Assembly: GCF_932294415.1 (NCBI RefSeq)
Contig: NC_065535.1
Location: forward strand, 10,535,282 to 10,599,281
DNA: 64,000 nt
Direction: 5' to 3'
Origin: Quercus robur
Lineage: Eukaryota > Streptophyta > Magnoliopsida > Fagales > Fagaceae
Part shown: positions 1 to 12,702 of the stretch, piece by piece
How positions within the stretch are numbered: position 1 is the stretch's first letter
How the letters are laid out: each line of letters begins with the position of its first letter
Translations under genes and position numbers: made by a program
Notes under the pieces: generated by a model
The model's database searches: none
Seen by the model: only the letters and a program-made list of their open reading frames with translations
Told to the model about the DNA's origin: nothing

Positions 1-1507
1 ACGATCGGGCTGTGGATGCCCAAAGGAAAGCCCAAAAGGACATAGGAGCCCATAAGTAAAAGCAAAATAGTGCCCATTACAAGCCACTGAGAAAATGAAT
101 AAACGGTTGGCCCAAAAGAGGTCCAGCAGGATTAAGTTATTACGGCAGAATTAATAGTTTAACGTTGCAAGAAATAAAGAAAATCAAGAGTGGACCAAAG
201 AAATGTAAAGCCCATCATCAGACAAAGCCCAGCTCTTGAATGGAGCGGGAAACCAAAGAAAAGCCCACATGAAAGGTCAGAAAACACAGATGGAGAGTCT
301 CTAGATCACGGCAAACGCATGAGCAACAGGCAGACTCTTGGACATATCTAAAAGGAAAGTACGTGCAAGGTCCAGGCACCACCAGCCTGTACCCAGCCAA
401 TATAGGACGTGGTAGGGCCATGGGTCAGAGGTAAGAGGTAAAGGGGGTATGGTTTGGTGGTGGGGAGAGGGGAAAAGATCTATTTTGCGGTTCTTACCCA
501 AGCCCTTTTGGGAGGTATGTCCTGTTGGGATGACAGACCACCCAAAAGAGGTAAGGTTGAGGGGGGAACCGTTGGGTGCATGCCTTGAGGAAAAGAGAGA
601 GAAAACATTTATGTCGTGGCAGGTAAGAGTGCTACGGTGGACTGAGGAACGAAACAAACTTGCCTTTGTCTGGCAAGGGTGAATGTCGCACAGACTTGGT
701 GGTTGGCAAGTACGCCCAGATCAGACAAAGGCAGTTAAGGGGTAAAGTGGTAAAACATTGGTCACGGTAGGCACTATAAAAGGGCCATTGCCGTGTCCTG
801 AAAAAAGGACTGAAAAACAGAGCATTCTGGGAGTAAAAAGAAAACAGAGTAAAAGAAAAGAAAAAAAGAAAGATAAGAAAGAAAATGGAGAAGAAAAGAG
901 AGAAAATTGAGGAAAAATGAGAGGTAATACAATGGGCATGCACTAGTAGGTCGGTTTCCCTCTCTCCCCCTTCAAATCCTGCTCTCTTCCAAAACGTAAC
1001 AAGAACTCCTTTTGGGCAATAATCATTCAGGTCCGACTTCCTCAAAGCCATTAATCCCTATGGTAGGATCTTTTCCTGGGAGATTATTTGCATTGAGAAG
1101 AGGCGTTCTCCCCTTTTTGACTTTGCTTCAACAGACTAAACTTAAAACTTGATTTATGCCCATTATTGATTAGTTCATATTATTTTCTTTCTCCTTTACT
1201 TTCTCTGTGAATGACATTATTACGATTGTAATCATGCTTTATAAGTAGGGATTACATAGCCATTTATTTAAATAGTCAGAATACTCTGTTTTGGTTATTA
1301 TTATTATATCTGCCTGCCGTAACTCATCTGAAACAGTTTTGCTTGCCGTAAGCCTTCTCCTGGCAAACAAGGCATAAGTTTGTGTACGGTTGCCTAAGTT
1401 GAGTTACAATTGGACCGGCCCCAACTCCCTTACTCAGAAACATTCGGGCCCATTACCGCAGGAGGCAGCCCAGCCCAATACACAATACACAAAAAAAGGC
1501 CCCTACA
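1..1507 (+). mobile_element. Long LTR of a retrotransposon, cut by window start
   Basis: This block is the inverted counterpart of the complete solo LTR at 47342-49283. The right edge ends in ..CCCCTACA at 1507, as expected for a TG..CA terminus. A TATA box (TATAAAAG, 775-782) on the plus strand sets the likely orientation, and the solo copy has a matching TATA on its minus strand. No primer-binding site follows 1507, so this is either a 3' LTR or a solo LTR. The left end lies outside the window. It is an old fossil that has diverged clearly from its sister copy. Short ORFs inside it are not genes. Confidence 0.75.
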
Positions 1508-3222
1508 ATATCAAAACCAGTGAAAATTATCACTTAAAATTTGTTGTGAAATTGTTGTAAATGTAACATAATTCAAAAATGGTATAATTCGGAAATAGCA
1601 TGAATGGGGCAATGAGTAATGTCTTCTAATGGATTGGTTTAAATTGCACATGACACAAATTGTATATTTAAACCTTAACCGTTAACCTCTGTTTTAAATT
1701 ATACTTTAAAATGTTTAATTTTAGACCTTTTACATTCAAAATTGTTCCAAAAATGTCATTACATTCATCTGTTGGATGAAAAATGATTATTGGAAAATAA
1801 AATTTATGCCACATCATAGGCTCTAAATCTTCAAAATTTATCGATTTAGTAAATTTTATATACTACATCAGCAATTTCCATTCATTACGAACAATTTTTT
1901 TAACCATTTTAAAGTGTCATTCATTATGAACATTTTATAAAACCATTTTAAAGTGTAAGAATGATTTTGAAGCAAATGTAAAAAATTGAAGACCAAATAT
2001 GTAATTTGATATATATTTTTTATTGATATTATACCATTGAATATATTTTTATTGGCTTTTAATATATTAATATTCCATCACTTAAAAGTGTGTACGAGTG
2101 TTTTCTCAAAAAAGAAAAGTGTGTATGAGTGAGCTTGTTTTGATTAACTTATTTTTACAAAAATAATCGTGTTAAAGTATATAGTAGTATCTTAAAGAAA
2201 AAAAAAGTTAGATTTTACAAAGTCGTACTTTATCAAAAGTTGCTATTCAACCACCTCAGTTCCTCAACTTAAGGGCCCAACTTCTCCTAATCTTGCATTG
2301 CAACACCGTAGCATATTCCTTTATGCACAAAAGTAGCGAGCATACGGACATTTCATATGATACTTGTTTGTCTTTGTCTAGATTGGTAGGCCAGATACGC
2401 AGATACAAATTGATTGTACTGTGCAAGTGTAGAGGTAAAGGCTAGACCACGAATTGGTCAGGGGTTGGTCGGAACTCAGTAAATGGTCCAAATGTGCATG
2501 CATGTATGCATACAAAAGACCTGTTGTCACATCTGGTGTGTGTAAGAGGAAGATACTGCACATCCTGCGTGACAACTCTAAGTGCTCTAGGAATCCGAAA
2601 CCCCATATCAGCCAAGAAGAATTGTGTAGATACATTGTTATTAGTTGTTCCATTTTATTTTCCCATTGGGGCTGAAATCTAAACCAGTTTTATTTTTCCA
2701 TCGAGGCCAAAACTAAACCAGCATTGGAGAAATCGCTATCCATATACTAAGAAGGGATCTAGGGATCGAGAAGAAAGGAAATGTGGTGGTAGTCCCTAGT
2801 CACTCTTGGACCATCTGAATCCCACAATTGAATAGAAAGTTGGACCTACCCAATCCTACACAAGAACACCCTATGAAGCTTTAGTGTTCCTTGGGATTGG
2901 CTATGGGCCTCTACAATGCATATTGGGTTGAGGGTGAAGGCTACTTCCAAAGGGCCTGAGTGGCCTGTAAGTGAGATAGCACTTTGAGAGAGAGAGAGAG
3001 AGAACTTAAGGGACATCATTTTCCAGCATCCACTATCCAGCTATTGTAACTCTTGCAATTCCTGCTTTGAGGACTTAAGTATTCACCGGCTGAGTGTTCT
3101 ACCACTATGCAACACAACATGAAATTAACATACCAAAGCTATACAATTAACAATTAGAAAGACGATCCTAATTCAGTACAAACATAACTCATCCAATTAA
3201 GGAAATTTAAGCTAGGCAACTT
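1508..3222. other. Intergenic AT-rich DNA, no gene seen
   Basis: The stretch is AT-rich with no convincing coding region. A short GA-dinucleotide run lies at about 2986-3003. The right end may hold the 3' UTR of the minus-strand TIC20-like gene, but no clear polyadenylation site could be fixed. Confidence 0.5.
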
Positions 3223-3325
3223 TTAACAACCAAAAGTAGTTCTGCTCACAAAGTCTGTAATCTGACATACAACAAACGCCAACAAAATGGAAAGGTAGAC
3301 AGATCCCCTCTCATGCTTTCCCTCC

Positions 3326-4262
3326 TTAATCATATGGAATTTGAATATATGCAGCATCGCAGACAAAAGGGATGTCAGCATACATACCAGCAAGAGCACA
3401 ACGTATGCTCTCCAAAACTGTGAAAAGATAAGCAAATGCCACGGCTGTCCAAAAGTGCATCCCCACTTTACCCCAGTAGAAAGCAAGTGGCATCCAGCGG
3501 CTCACAGTCCCTATCACCTGCAATGCAATCTCCAACAACATACCCATCACCACATGAAATCTGAAGAAGTGAGGCCATTCCTTTCTTCTCACAATTCCAA
3601 GATATGCTACAAAAAAGTATGCCATCAAGAACCAGCTTGGCAACCGCCCAATGGCTCCAAGAAATGGGTACGTTAAGAATTCAAAGTCTTCCAAGAAGGG
3701 GTGCAGGTGATATGCTGTCTCAGCATACATCCATGTCTCATGGAGAGGCATTAAATAGGGGAGGCATGCCAATGTCCTCCACCACCATCTTGGCTTCTTG
3801 GTCATTGGAGGGAAACGGAAACTGTATGGAACATCCTTGGATGCCTGAGGAGTCATACGAGATTTGTGTCGCCTTGGTAACAAGGGGATTGTGCGTAGAA
3901 GGCTACCCTGATCCCCACTTAAAAGTTGGGTTGATGTAGCTGAGAGGTGCAAGAGTGGCTTACCTTCAATTAAGAATAAAAAATTTAGAAGCACAAAATT
4001 GAGAAGCTCTAGAGCATTAGATCATCATCTGGATGAGTAATGATATAGGCTACAAAGAATATAAAACAACGGTGTTCATGTGCATAGTCAACCAGGAATT
4101 ACCCTCTTGATGAGATCCCCGTGAACTTATGCTTGAGAAGGTGGCTCTGGCAGGCAAACAAGGACTGCATGTGAAAAATGAGCCACTAGCTATGGTGGTC
4201 TTAGACAACCTGGATCTCATAAAATCATGCCCAGAGGGCATTGTGCACCCATTTAGTATCAT
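3326..4262 (-). CDS. TIC20: TIC20-I-like chloroplast inner-envelope translocon protein
   Basis: Tic20 is a membrane core component of the TIC translocon, which imports preproteins across the chloroplast inner envelope. Two coding exons are seen: 4262-4103 and 3963-3326, joined over a short GT..AG intron (3964-4102), giving 265 aa. The start MILNGCTMPSGH resembles the Arabidopsis Tic20-I N-terminus as I remember it. An upstream ATG at 4280 falls in the intron before this exon, which has a good acceptor at 4273-4274. Residues 1 to about 95 form a Ser-rich transit-peptide-like region. The rest is very conserved, beginning near PPMTKKPRWWWRTL and ending CDAAYIQIPYD, with about four hydrophobic membrane segments. 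Arabidopsis Tic20-I is about 274 aa, so the length fits. The gene looks intact. Tic20-IV is a less likely alternative. Confidence 0.93.
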
Positions 4263-5828
4263 GGTGAAGTACCTGTTCAATAACCAATATCATAAGATGA
4301 GAGTTTGAAAAGTAGTCTAAATAGATTATTGGTGGAATAGAATAGAAGAAACCATCTGCAAGAAGTAATCCCTGACTCTAGTAAGCATGCAGCCATTAAT
4401 AAAATATGCACTTCAGTGCCAACTATACCGAATTTCTACAAATAGACCACAAAATGTTTAAAGAAGGAAGTATTCCCCTATAAGAAGAACATCACATAAA
4501 CATTAAGAAGACCAATGAGAAAGGCAATCTATCTGATCAAATTATACAGCAAGGTCAACAAGCACACCCACACCCACAGCTTCCCTGATTGCTTTCTGGA
4601 CGTTTTCTTCCCAGAGTAAGACTAATACCAAGCTCTGCACCAGGGCTCATACCACGCCTCAAGGAAACAATAGCCTCAAAGGCCTAAATGCTTTATGAGA
4701 GATCTGAGAAACATGGTTCAACTATAGCAATGTGCTTATAATCCACATCATAAACAGATGAAGTCAACATTTTGATAAAAACAATTTTAACACCAGCTAC
4801 CTACATCATCAGTTTCTAAGCTTTTTCAATACTGAAATTGGTTCACAACTACTAACGTCTGGGCCAATGGCCAACACATCAATAACCAAGCGCTTCCAGT
4901 GATCTATTTACCATCAATGACACCCAGCAATACTGATTTAAGTGATACTAAATTGCTGATCAAGAATACCAATCTGCAACAAGTTTTTCTTTTGTTAATA
5001 AAATTCTGTATTACCTATCCGAATAAAAAAGAAAGGGCGAGAATGAGACATTCATGCTATATATGATGAAGGGAATTGACCAGACCAGTATGACACATCA
5101 AGCAAACCACACAAACCTTTCTTTCCTCCCTTCTGTTTTCACTTGCACGGCATAGTAACTTCTTAAGCTCGATTGTCAGCACATCTAGCTCAAGTTTTTC
5201 AAAAACCCGAAATAATAATATGCATCCCAAGTTCTCTCTGTCTTTACCAATAATTTAAATAAATAAATAAATAAATAAACCTCTTTTTATCTTTCCCTCC
5301 CTCATTAGTGAAGTGATTATGTGATAAACATTCTGGCAACAGAGCAATTTGTCATCAGGCAAGCCAACAGTAGCATCAAATAACCCCAAAAGATAAGGCT
5401 CCATAGCAATAACTCTTTCTTCCTTTGCCCCATTCCACCATTTCAACCTATGCTTAGATTGCATAACAAAAAATGTATTCAAAAATTTCATTTTATGTTG
5501 TTCTTATCCAACTTATGTATTAGGTAGGTTTTAATCTCTTAATAAATCACAACTTATACCCAGCTCAATTCTTTTTTTATTTTTATTTTTAAGTCCCAGT
5601 TGATATATATAAGGTTATAATGAAATGTCAAGAAAAAGATCCAAGATACAGTGTAACATTTCGAAACACTAAATATAGGCAAATGCCCCAATTTATTACC
5701 GAGGAAGACAACATTAATATCACCAAACTAAACTAGAACCACAAAAACCATAACTTTAAAGAAATTAAAACAAAAACAAAAGGTAAACAAAACCCAGTTT
5801 CGTTTTTAATAATAAATGTAGCAATTAC

Positions 5829-5960
5829 CTAGAATATGAGCTCCACGAACTCAAGCTCCGTGCAGTTCTACTCTGAAGTCATTGTTGGTTTCATCGTCTT
5901 TGTTCCAGTGAGAACCCTATCTCCGTCCTTCTATACTCTCACTCTCACTACTTAAATCTG
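5829..5960 (-). other. 5' UTR exon of the TIC20-like gene
   Basis: On the minus strand a donor site (TTCTAG|GTAATTGC) ends an exon at 5829. It pairs with the acceptor TTGAACAG at 4273-4274, ten bases upstream of the coding ATG, leaving a leader intron of about 1.56 kb (4273-5828). The transcription start near 5960 is inferred from the position of the promoter motifs and not read directly. A 78-codon ORF inside the intron (5255-5491) matches nothing I know and is probably chance. Confidence 0.55.
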
Positions 5961-6289
5961 AAATTACGTTATCCATTTCCAATGGGCTCAGGTTCGTATC
6001 GTACTAAGCCCAATGGGCCAAAATTGAGCTATCAAGGCCCAAATTGATTACCAGCGTCGGCTTTTGAAAAGTAGTACAAAACAAGTACAAAAAAAAAAAA
6101 AAAAAGTAGTTGAACGCGTAGTGCGCACTCCACGTGGTGGAGAAGAAAGCAACGAACAATTGCACCATTTTTTTTATCTTTAATTTTTTTTTTTCGATAA
6201 AAAAAAAAAAAAAGACAAAGAAAACTAAAAAAGTGAAATGAAAATTAGAAAAAGCAAAACGTAATACGTGGCACAATTCCCCAAGTCTC
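5961..6289. promoter_or_regulatory. Shared divergent promoter with site II-type motifs
   Basis: This gap of roughly 330 bp separates the 5' ends of the TIC20-like gene (minus) and the RING-H2 gene (plus). Four site II/TCP-type motifs cluster in about 60 bp: TGGGCT at 5983, AGCCCA at 6007, TGGGCC at 6014 and GGCCCA at 6036. In plants these motifs are typical of promoters of housekeeping and organelle-related nuclear genes. A/T homopolymer tracts (about 6090-6215) fill the RING side, followed by CT-rich sequence (6287-6370) where the plus-strand leader begins. Activity in both directions is inferred. Confidence 0.5.
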
Positions 6290-8321
6290 TCTCTCTCACT
6301 CATTTGATTCCACTTCACAAATTTCACATTTTCACACTCTCTCTCTCTCTCTTCTCTTTCTCTCTCTTTCGCCCTTCCCTCTTAAGTCTTAACTCCGTCA
6401 TAAGGATCGGCGCCACCACCCTTTCTGCCGCGAAACCCCTCGACGCCGTCGTATTAATCACCTTTTTTTTCTCTCTCTGAAGCCCTAAGCCGAAACGGTG
6501 CGTTTCATTTCTCTCCGATAATTTGTGCTGATTTTGGAGCTCACAAATATCGCTATCGAAAAACCGATTCTCCACCACTTCGAAGAAACCACCACGGTAT
6601 TTCTTTCTATTTCTGTTTTTATTTTTTTTTTTACACCTGAGAATTTTCGTTGCAATTTATTAGGGATTTTTTTTAATTATTTATTTATGGTATTAATTAC
6701 AATTAATTAAAAGCATATATTAAGAGAGAGGGATATATATCTGTTTGTATTTATGTTTTTGTTAATTTAATATTTTTAATGATTTTTGAATTTGGAGGTA
6801 TTTGAATGGATTGACTTGTTTGGTTTATTTGGTTTCCATATACAGTTCTTGCTGTCATCAATTTAAGAGTACTTTGTGATTGCATCTAGGGTTAGTTTTT
6901 GGGTTATAATTTTAGAATTGGAAAGTAGAGAGTGTTTTTATGGAGTTTAATAGAAGTTTATAATTAAGGAACCAATCCTTGCTTTCCTTTTTTGGTGTTG
7001 GAGTAAATTTTACTTCAAACAAAGATGGCAATTAGCAAATGATTATTATGGAAAAAAAAAAAAACAATGTGTTCGTTTTGAGTGTTGTGGTGTTTATATG
7101 TTACTATTACTTTTGTGAACAATGCTAAGACCACAACTTTTGTCACGTGGCGAGTTATGAGTGGTGGAGAAAAAGTGGTAGAGTCTATACCTCCACCGCT
7201 CTCAACTCGTCACGTGGCAAGTTGTGGCTAAATTTGTGGTTCGAATGTAGTTTCTGACTTGCTAGAGACTGGTTATTTGTATTTTGACATGTACTATAAG
7301 CGAATCTGCTCTGCGTGCGTGTGCGTGTGTAAGCGTTTACGTTACATGTGGTGTGATAGTGGTGCAGAAATTTCTGCAGGAGAAGATCATGTCATGTGCT
7401 GAAATAATTATTGGTTAAAAATTTGTTATCATGTTCTAGGTTCAATTATGAGATTTTCTAGACAAGAATTTCTGTTTAATTATGACTGAAATATGGTGTG
7501 GAACTGACTCCTGTGATATTTTTTTGTTGCACATGAAGATTAGAAAGTTCTGAGAAATCGGAGCACTTTATTTTCTTTTGTTTAGTTATATGTTTCTTGC
7601 TCCATATTTGAGAAAGATTATGTTCTTTGTGTCTTTGGAGTTTTTACTTGGACTTTCATTGCCATTCCTTCAAATTATGTGCTATTTTTAAACCATAAAG
7701 GATTGAACCATTACTTAAAAGATAAAGAAATTAATAAATATATCAAGAGGTGAACAATCAGTTTATGTGAATGGAATGATTGGCTCCCCCACCCCCTGTA
7801 AATCTGTTGTTCTCAATTTGCTTCACGTATCATAGATGCAATTAAATTGTATTAAAAAAATAATGGTTTTAGATTGGTTATTTGCCTCTTGAATTGTTTT
7901 TGCTTGTCGGTTATTGGGAATTGCTCGTGCTATGAGTTATATTTGTCCTTTCCTTTTCTATGTAAGAACTAATACTTTAATACTGTACTTAGAGCTTTGG
8001 GTTCTAGTCGGTTTTGATTATTTATAAATCCTATGCTGTTTAGCAATTCAAGTTATTTTTTGGTTTTGCATGTTTTTCAGGCTGAACTGTTGAAGCAGTG
8101 TTTCAGCCTCTAGTGAGAGAATGGTTTAAGGCAGGTTTTAAAATTTCTTGTACTGTACCATTTATCTAATATATTAGATTGCTTTTTGGTTTTGGAATGT
8201 TGGATTTAAGTCTTGTTTGATATTGACATTTTTCTGCAAAACAGGATAAACTTGTATTCCATTTGGTACTTAGTGCTTCCTCTCGCTGTTCGAAGCTTTT
8301 GCAATAAACTGTTGAGTGATC
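6290..8321 (+). other. 5' UTR exons and introns of the RING-H2 gene
   Basis: The leader appears to be spliced. Exon 1 runs from about 6290 to 6596 (donor ACG|GTATTTC). Exon 2 is 8081-8134, between TTTTTCAG and GCAG|GTTTTA. Exon 3 starts at 8245 after GCAAAACAG and holds the start codon at 8322. The CT-rich start of exon 1 is typical of plant leaders. Leader intron 1 (6597-8080) contains a foldback MITE. Exon limits are predicted from splice signals only. Confidence 0.55.
7121..7245. mobile_element. Foldback MITE in leader intron
   Basis: The arms around CCACAACTTTTGTCACGTGG and its inverted partner CACGTGGCAAGTTGTGGC fold into a long imperfect hairpin with a GGTGGAG/CTCCACC centre. The core motif (CACGTGGCGAGTT with CACAACTT) is shared with the palindromic element at 43804-43974 and a worn copy near 29030-29145, so these form one family. 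No clear target duplication was found here. This copy is older and less regular than the one at 43.8 kb. Confidence 0.6.
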
Positions 8322-11300
8322 ATGGGATCAGCTTGTTGTGTTGCTGCAAGGGATAAAACCATTCCCCTCAGAGCTGGAGGTGAATCCGTGCATAGGAATG
8401 CCATACATTCACCATCATGGAGCCGCCGGTGGGATAGTAGAGGACGTGTGGCTGGTGAGAATCTGTCATATCAAGTGTCCAGTGGAATCAGCCAGAATGT
8501 TAGCATGGAATTAAAAGGGTCCTTAGGTTCTGAAAGGGGTAATTTGTCTGATGGGGGAAGCCCATTGGAGAATTCTGCAACACCCACCTCTTTAAAGTCC
8601 CCAGCTCATGAAGGAGTGGATGTGAATCTGATGACTCCACATTCAGGTAAATCATTGCAATATATTATATATAGTTAGCCTGCAAAACATGTTTGAATGC
8701 ATCAAAGTGAAGATTTCTAGAAGTAATTATTCTTTCTTCTTAGAAAATTACCTCTCAACTTTTTCTCCCACTTTATTATTTGTTTGGGTTATTTAAGCCA
8801 TTTTATCTTGGAAAACCAGCTCTTAATGCATTGAATTTCTCATGGCCTTTGACAAGCAAGTAATGCTTTTCAGCTGAAAATATTATTTTGTTTGCTCAAG
8901 TTGATGATGAAAAAGACACAACAATGCTATGTTGGTTGGGTCTTGGTAGGAAAATTTGGTAGTGCTGCAACCAACCCATCTGATGGGAGATCTGTTTGTT
9001 TTAAAATTTACTTTAAGTTGATACTTTCTTCAACTAATAATTATCTAAGGTGCTTCTATTTAGACAGAAGAACTTGTCTAAAGTTAAATGTATTTATTAT
9101 AGAAAATTACAGACACTAGAATATAGTCTGTCTATGTTAAAATTAAAATTTGACATTTGTTTCTGCACACAAAGCATAATTGTTCCATGTTAGACTTTCC
9201 TTTCTTGTCTGTATCAGTAAGCTATATGTCTAGCTCTTCCCTGCCTCCGACTTTTTGCTTTTTTATTTTTTATTTTTTGGGGGGGGGGTGTGGAGATCAT
9301 TGGACATATGTAACACCTTTTGGATTTTCTGAGCTGGAAACCAACATATGATACGATTCTTTGTTATCATGCCTGTTGCCCACGTATGTTATTCTGCTGT
9401 AAGAAAAGTAACAAAGGGATGATTGCGTACCCTTCAAATACATGTTTTGGTTATTTACATGCTATAGATAAAATTTGAAACAATTCCATCGTACATGCAA
9501 ATTCAATTCTCCATGTAGGAATCTCAAATTCCAAAATGCTTGCTCTAGATTCTATTTTCAAACTAATCAAAATAGGTCATTTAATCAGTCAAGGTATACT
9601 GTTTTCTATTTATTTTCTTAGTGACATATTGGGGCAAAGTGCTGCAATGTTAAGACTATGGGAAGCGTTATGTGGGCAGAATTAAAAAAAGAACTTCATG
9701 GGTAAAGTAAAAACTGTCTAAACTTTGGGAGTTTCAGCAATTATTCTCATAAATATTGAGATAAAGAATTGCTTTCACAGAATTATTTTTGATATTAACT
9801 CTCTCAGTGAATGGTAAAGATCATTTTTCTGGTCATGCTTTTGCTTTTCCTGGTAATAGTTATTTTGTGATTCTATCATTACTATTCTTGTAATATTAGA
9901 CAATTAAATATATAGCCTATCAAAAAAAAAAAATAGACAATTAAATATATAAAAAAGGAAAAAAATGTGCATTTCACCTACCATACTTTAATTTATTACC
10001 GATCAATTTTTTTAAATGTTTGAAGTTCAAAATTTTCATATCAGTTGTTATTCTTCAATTTTTTGTATCATTCAAAATCTAATACGGTGCTGTAACTCTG
10101 CAAATACTGGTGCATAGCCTTTAGTTTGCTTCCCCACTTCCATTTTATATTAGACTGCAAAAGTTATGTGTTTTGTGAAAATCAATTGGTTTTCAAATCA
10201 TTCATTTGAAAAAGTTGAAACCTTTCTTATTGGATAATCATGATGTTTCCTAGAAGTCAAAAACCTTTATCTATAAAGGAACAATATCAACTTTTTTGTT
10301 CAATAAGATAACTAATTTTTTGGATAGAATTGATTGATATATGTATTGAAACAAACAAAAATGAAATGAAAGGTAAAACATAAATCATGTATTAACATTG
10401 ACTCTCCATCCTAGAATAGTGCAAGAGTTCTTTTGGTAATGTGGGTTCCTATTTCTTAATGATATCTTCTGATCTAGACAATTGGCCGCATCTTGTGAAA
10501 CCAATTCCTAGAAATTCATTGATATCTTCTTATATAGCAAATCATTTTGATTCTTTTGTAATCCACGTCTCTTTTGCCTTACATTGATGTTGTTCTTGTG
10601 CTTGGTGCAGATCTATCCATGGCAAGCACTTTTTCTACAGAGGTATGTTTGAAACAAACGTTACTAAGTTTAGTAGAAGCTTTGTAGTTTGCTTTCTATT
10701 GCTCAATCTTTTTCTTCCCTCATCCTTTAATCAATTATTATGCCTCTTCATTATCTTTAGGTGAAGAACCATGCAGAATCACTAGAAATTGTAGATTCAG
10801 CTGCACCAAATCTTCCATTTGCCATACCTTCGGCTCTCTCAACACCATCTGTTGACACTCTGCCTTCCCATACATGTCCTCTTTTTCCTACCTCAACCCC
10901 ATCCAGACGGGCCCGTCGTTCACCAGGGCACCAGCTGTTGAGACAGGTCTCTGATAGTCGAATCTTGCGACTGAAATCACCAAATAACAACTCAATCTCT
11001 GAAGGAAGACCATCTTTTGTACTCTCCACCTGCAGCAACGACTTAGCAACTGGATCCCAGTGTGGATCATCTGACGGCTGGTCAATGCGCACCTTTTCTG
11101 AGCTTGTGGCTTCTTCTCAAAGAGAAAGGTGGTCTTTTGACAGTGAACACTTTGGCTCTGGCCCTGGCAAGATAAGTGGATCTAGTAGCAGGTTCTCGTA
11201 TTCTCCCTCTGTAGAGTTGCACACATGTGGGGCCTGCTCAAAGCTCCTAACAGAGAGATCTTCATGGAGCAGCCATAAATTAATAATCACCAATGATATC

Positions 11301-11729
11301 CCAGTGGCATCTGTGCTTGTTTGTGGTCATACTTACCATTCTGAGTGCTTGGACACTATGATAGCGGAGGAGGCTGACCGATATGACCCGCCTTGTCCAA
11401 TTTGTACCATTGGAGAGAAGGAAGTCTCAAAGATGTCCAAAAAGGCTTTAAAAATAGAGGCAGAGTTAAAGGCAAAGAACTATAAGATATCAAAAAACCG
11501 AGTTGTGGATAGTTACTTTGATAGTGATTGTGATGTTTTTTATCACCAAAAGGATGCTGAACATAAAGGGAAAAACCCCAAGATGGAACCCAGTTCTAGC
11601 GCAAGGAACTCATTTGCGAAGCCTTTCTTAAGGAGGCACTTCTCTCTTGGGTCCAAGTGGAGTAGATCCTTGTCAGAGAATGATTCTACCAGGAAGAAGG
11701 GGTTTTGGGCAAGATATCGCAAAGATTGA
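8322..11729 (+). CDS. RING-H2 zinc-finger protein, probable E3 ubiquitin ligase
   Basis: Three coding exons, 8322-8646, 10611-10642 (only 32 nt) and 10761-11729, keep frame and give 441 aa. The first ATG is at 8322; the upstream in-frame triplets are GTG and not used. The C-terminal part holds a RING-H2 pattern: C275, C278, C307, H309, H312, C315, C331 and C334, with the motif VCGHTYHSECL and a final CPIC. This fold usually binds two zinc ions and recruits an E2 ubiquitin-conjugating enzyme. The N-terminus MGSACC is a candidate for myristoylation at Gly2 and palmitoylation at Cys5/Cys6, suggesting membrane attachment. The middle is Ser/Pro-rich and probably disordered; the tail is basic. It belongs to the plant RING/U-box superfamily group of unknown function. 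Target and pathway cannot be read from the sequence. The large intron 8647-10610 holds no gene. Confidence 0.88.
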
Positions 11730-12702
11730 GCTCCCAATGTAGGGATTTTGGTTTTTCAAATGTAGTCTAGCTTTGCTAATAAGTCTTAGTTTAAATATTA
11801 TTTCATTTGAGGATTGTACAAGGAATTTCAGACCCAGCCCGCATGGGGATATATGGAACAGTGAATTCAATCCCCCTTGTCCCCTGTCCGGTTAAGCTAA
11901 TGGGTTAATGATTTTAAATAGGATAAAGAATTAGTACTATAGTTTTAGTTTACCCTCAGGTAAAGTACTCTTTTTCTTTCTTTTTTTCTCTATTTTTTTA
12001 TACCCTATAAAAAAAAGTACTTTTTATCTTTTTTTGGCTTCTTTGCATTCCACCCATTGACCCCAAAAGTAAATAATTACTAGTCATAGGTAGAGAGAGA
12101 AGTGAATATAAAACTTGGCTAATAAGATCACAGCTAAACATTCAACCCAATTTGGGGCTCGAAATGTTAAAAGGCACCGCCTTATCATGCAAAGGTTCTT
12201 TATGTCACTCGCTTTTCCGCTTCTTGCTTTCCAACTTTTCAAGTAGCACTTCAAGCAAAACTCCTTTTCTTTTGTCTTAATAAAAGTAAGGCTTCTCTGA
12301 ACAGAGTTTCACTGTGTGGACAGTCCAACTAATAGCAGCATCCAAGAAAGGGAATTTAAGCTTTTATCCTTGCATTGACAAGCAGTCCCTCTCTACCGTC
12401 TACTATTGCCTTTGCTTCCTTCCAACAATTAAAACAATTTGAAAGGAATGACAATCTGTGAGACTAAAGCTCTATCACAGTGCATGGTCTACACGTCCCC
12501 CAAACTTAGGGAAGAGACTAGAGAAATATATGGTAGAAGCCCATGTATCCAGCGGTCCAGCCTATTTTTTCTTTAAAAAAAAAAGTATCACGTTTCTCAG
12601 GCCCATATAGATATGAACAGATAATTATACCATGGATTTAGTTCAGTCCTGGGCTGGTCCAATATCAGACTAATAAAAAAAGATGGAAAGCAAAAGACAA
12701 AA
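11730..12702. other. 3' UTR and intergenic DNA, no further gene seen
   Basis: The first hundred or so bases are probably the 3' UTR of the RING-H2 gene. The rest is AT-rich without a convincing ORF. The region just left of the tRNA gene (about 12570-12640) resembles the sequence left of the second tRNA-Leu gene (about 27215-27260). Confidence 0.5.

Noticed and set aside
632-1051. Phe/Ser-rich minus-strand ORF of 139 codons
   Set aside because: It lies within the long LTR and reads a purine-rich tract in reverse; it has no recognisable domain.
5255-5491. 78-codon minus-strand ORF
   Set aside because: It lies in the leader intron of the TIC20-like gene and shows no known motif.
8892-9119. ORF within the large RING gene intron
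   Set aside because: No domain and no suitable splice context; likely chance.
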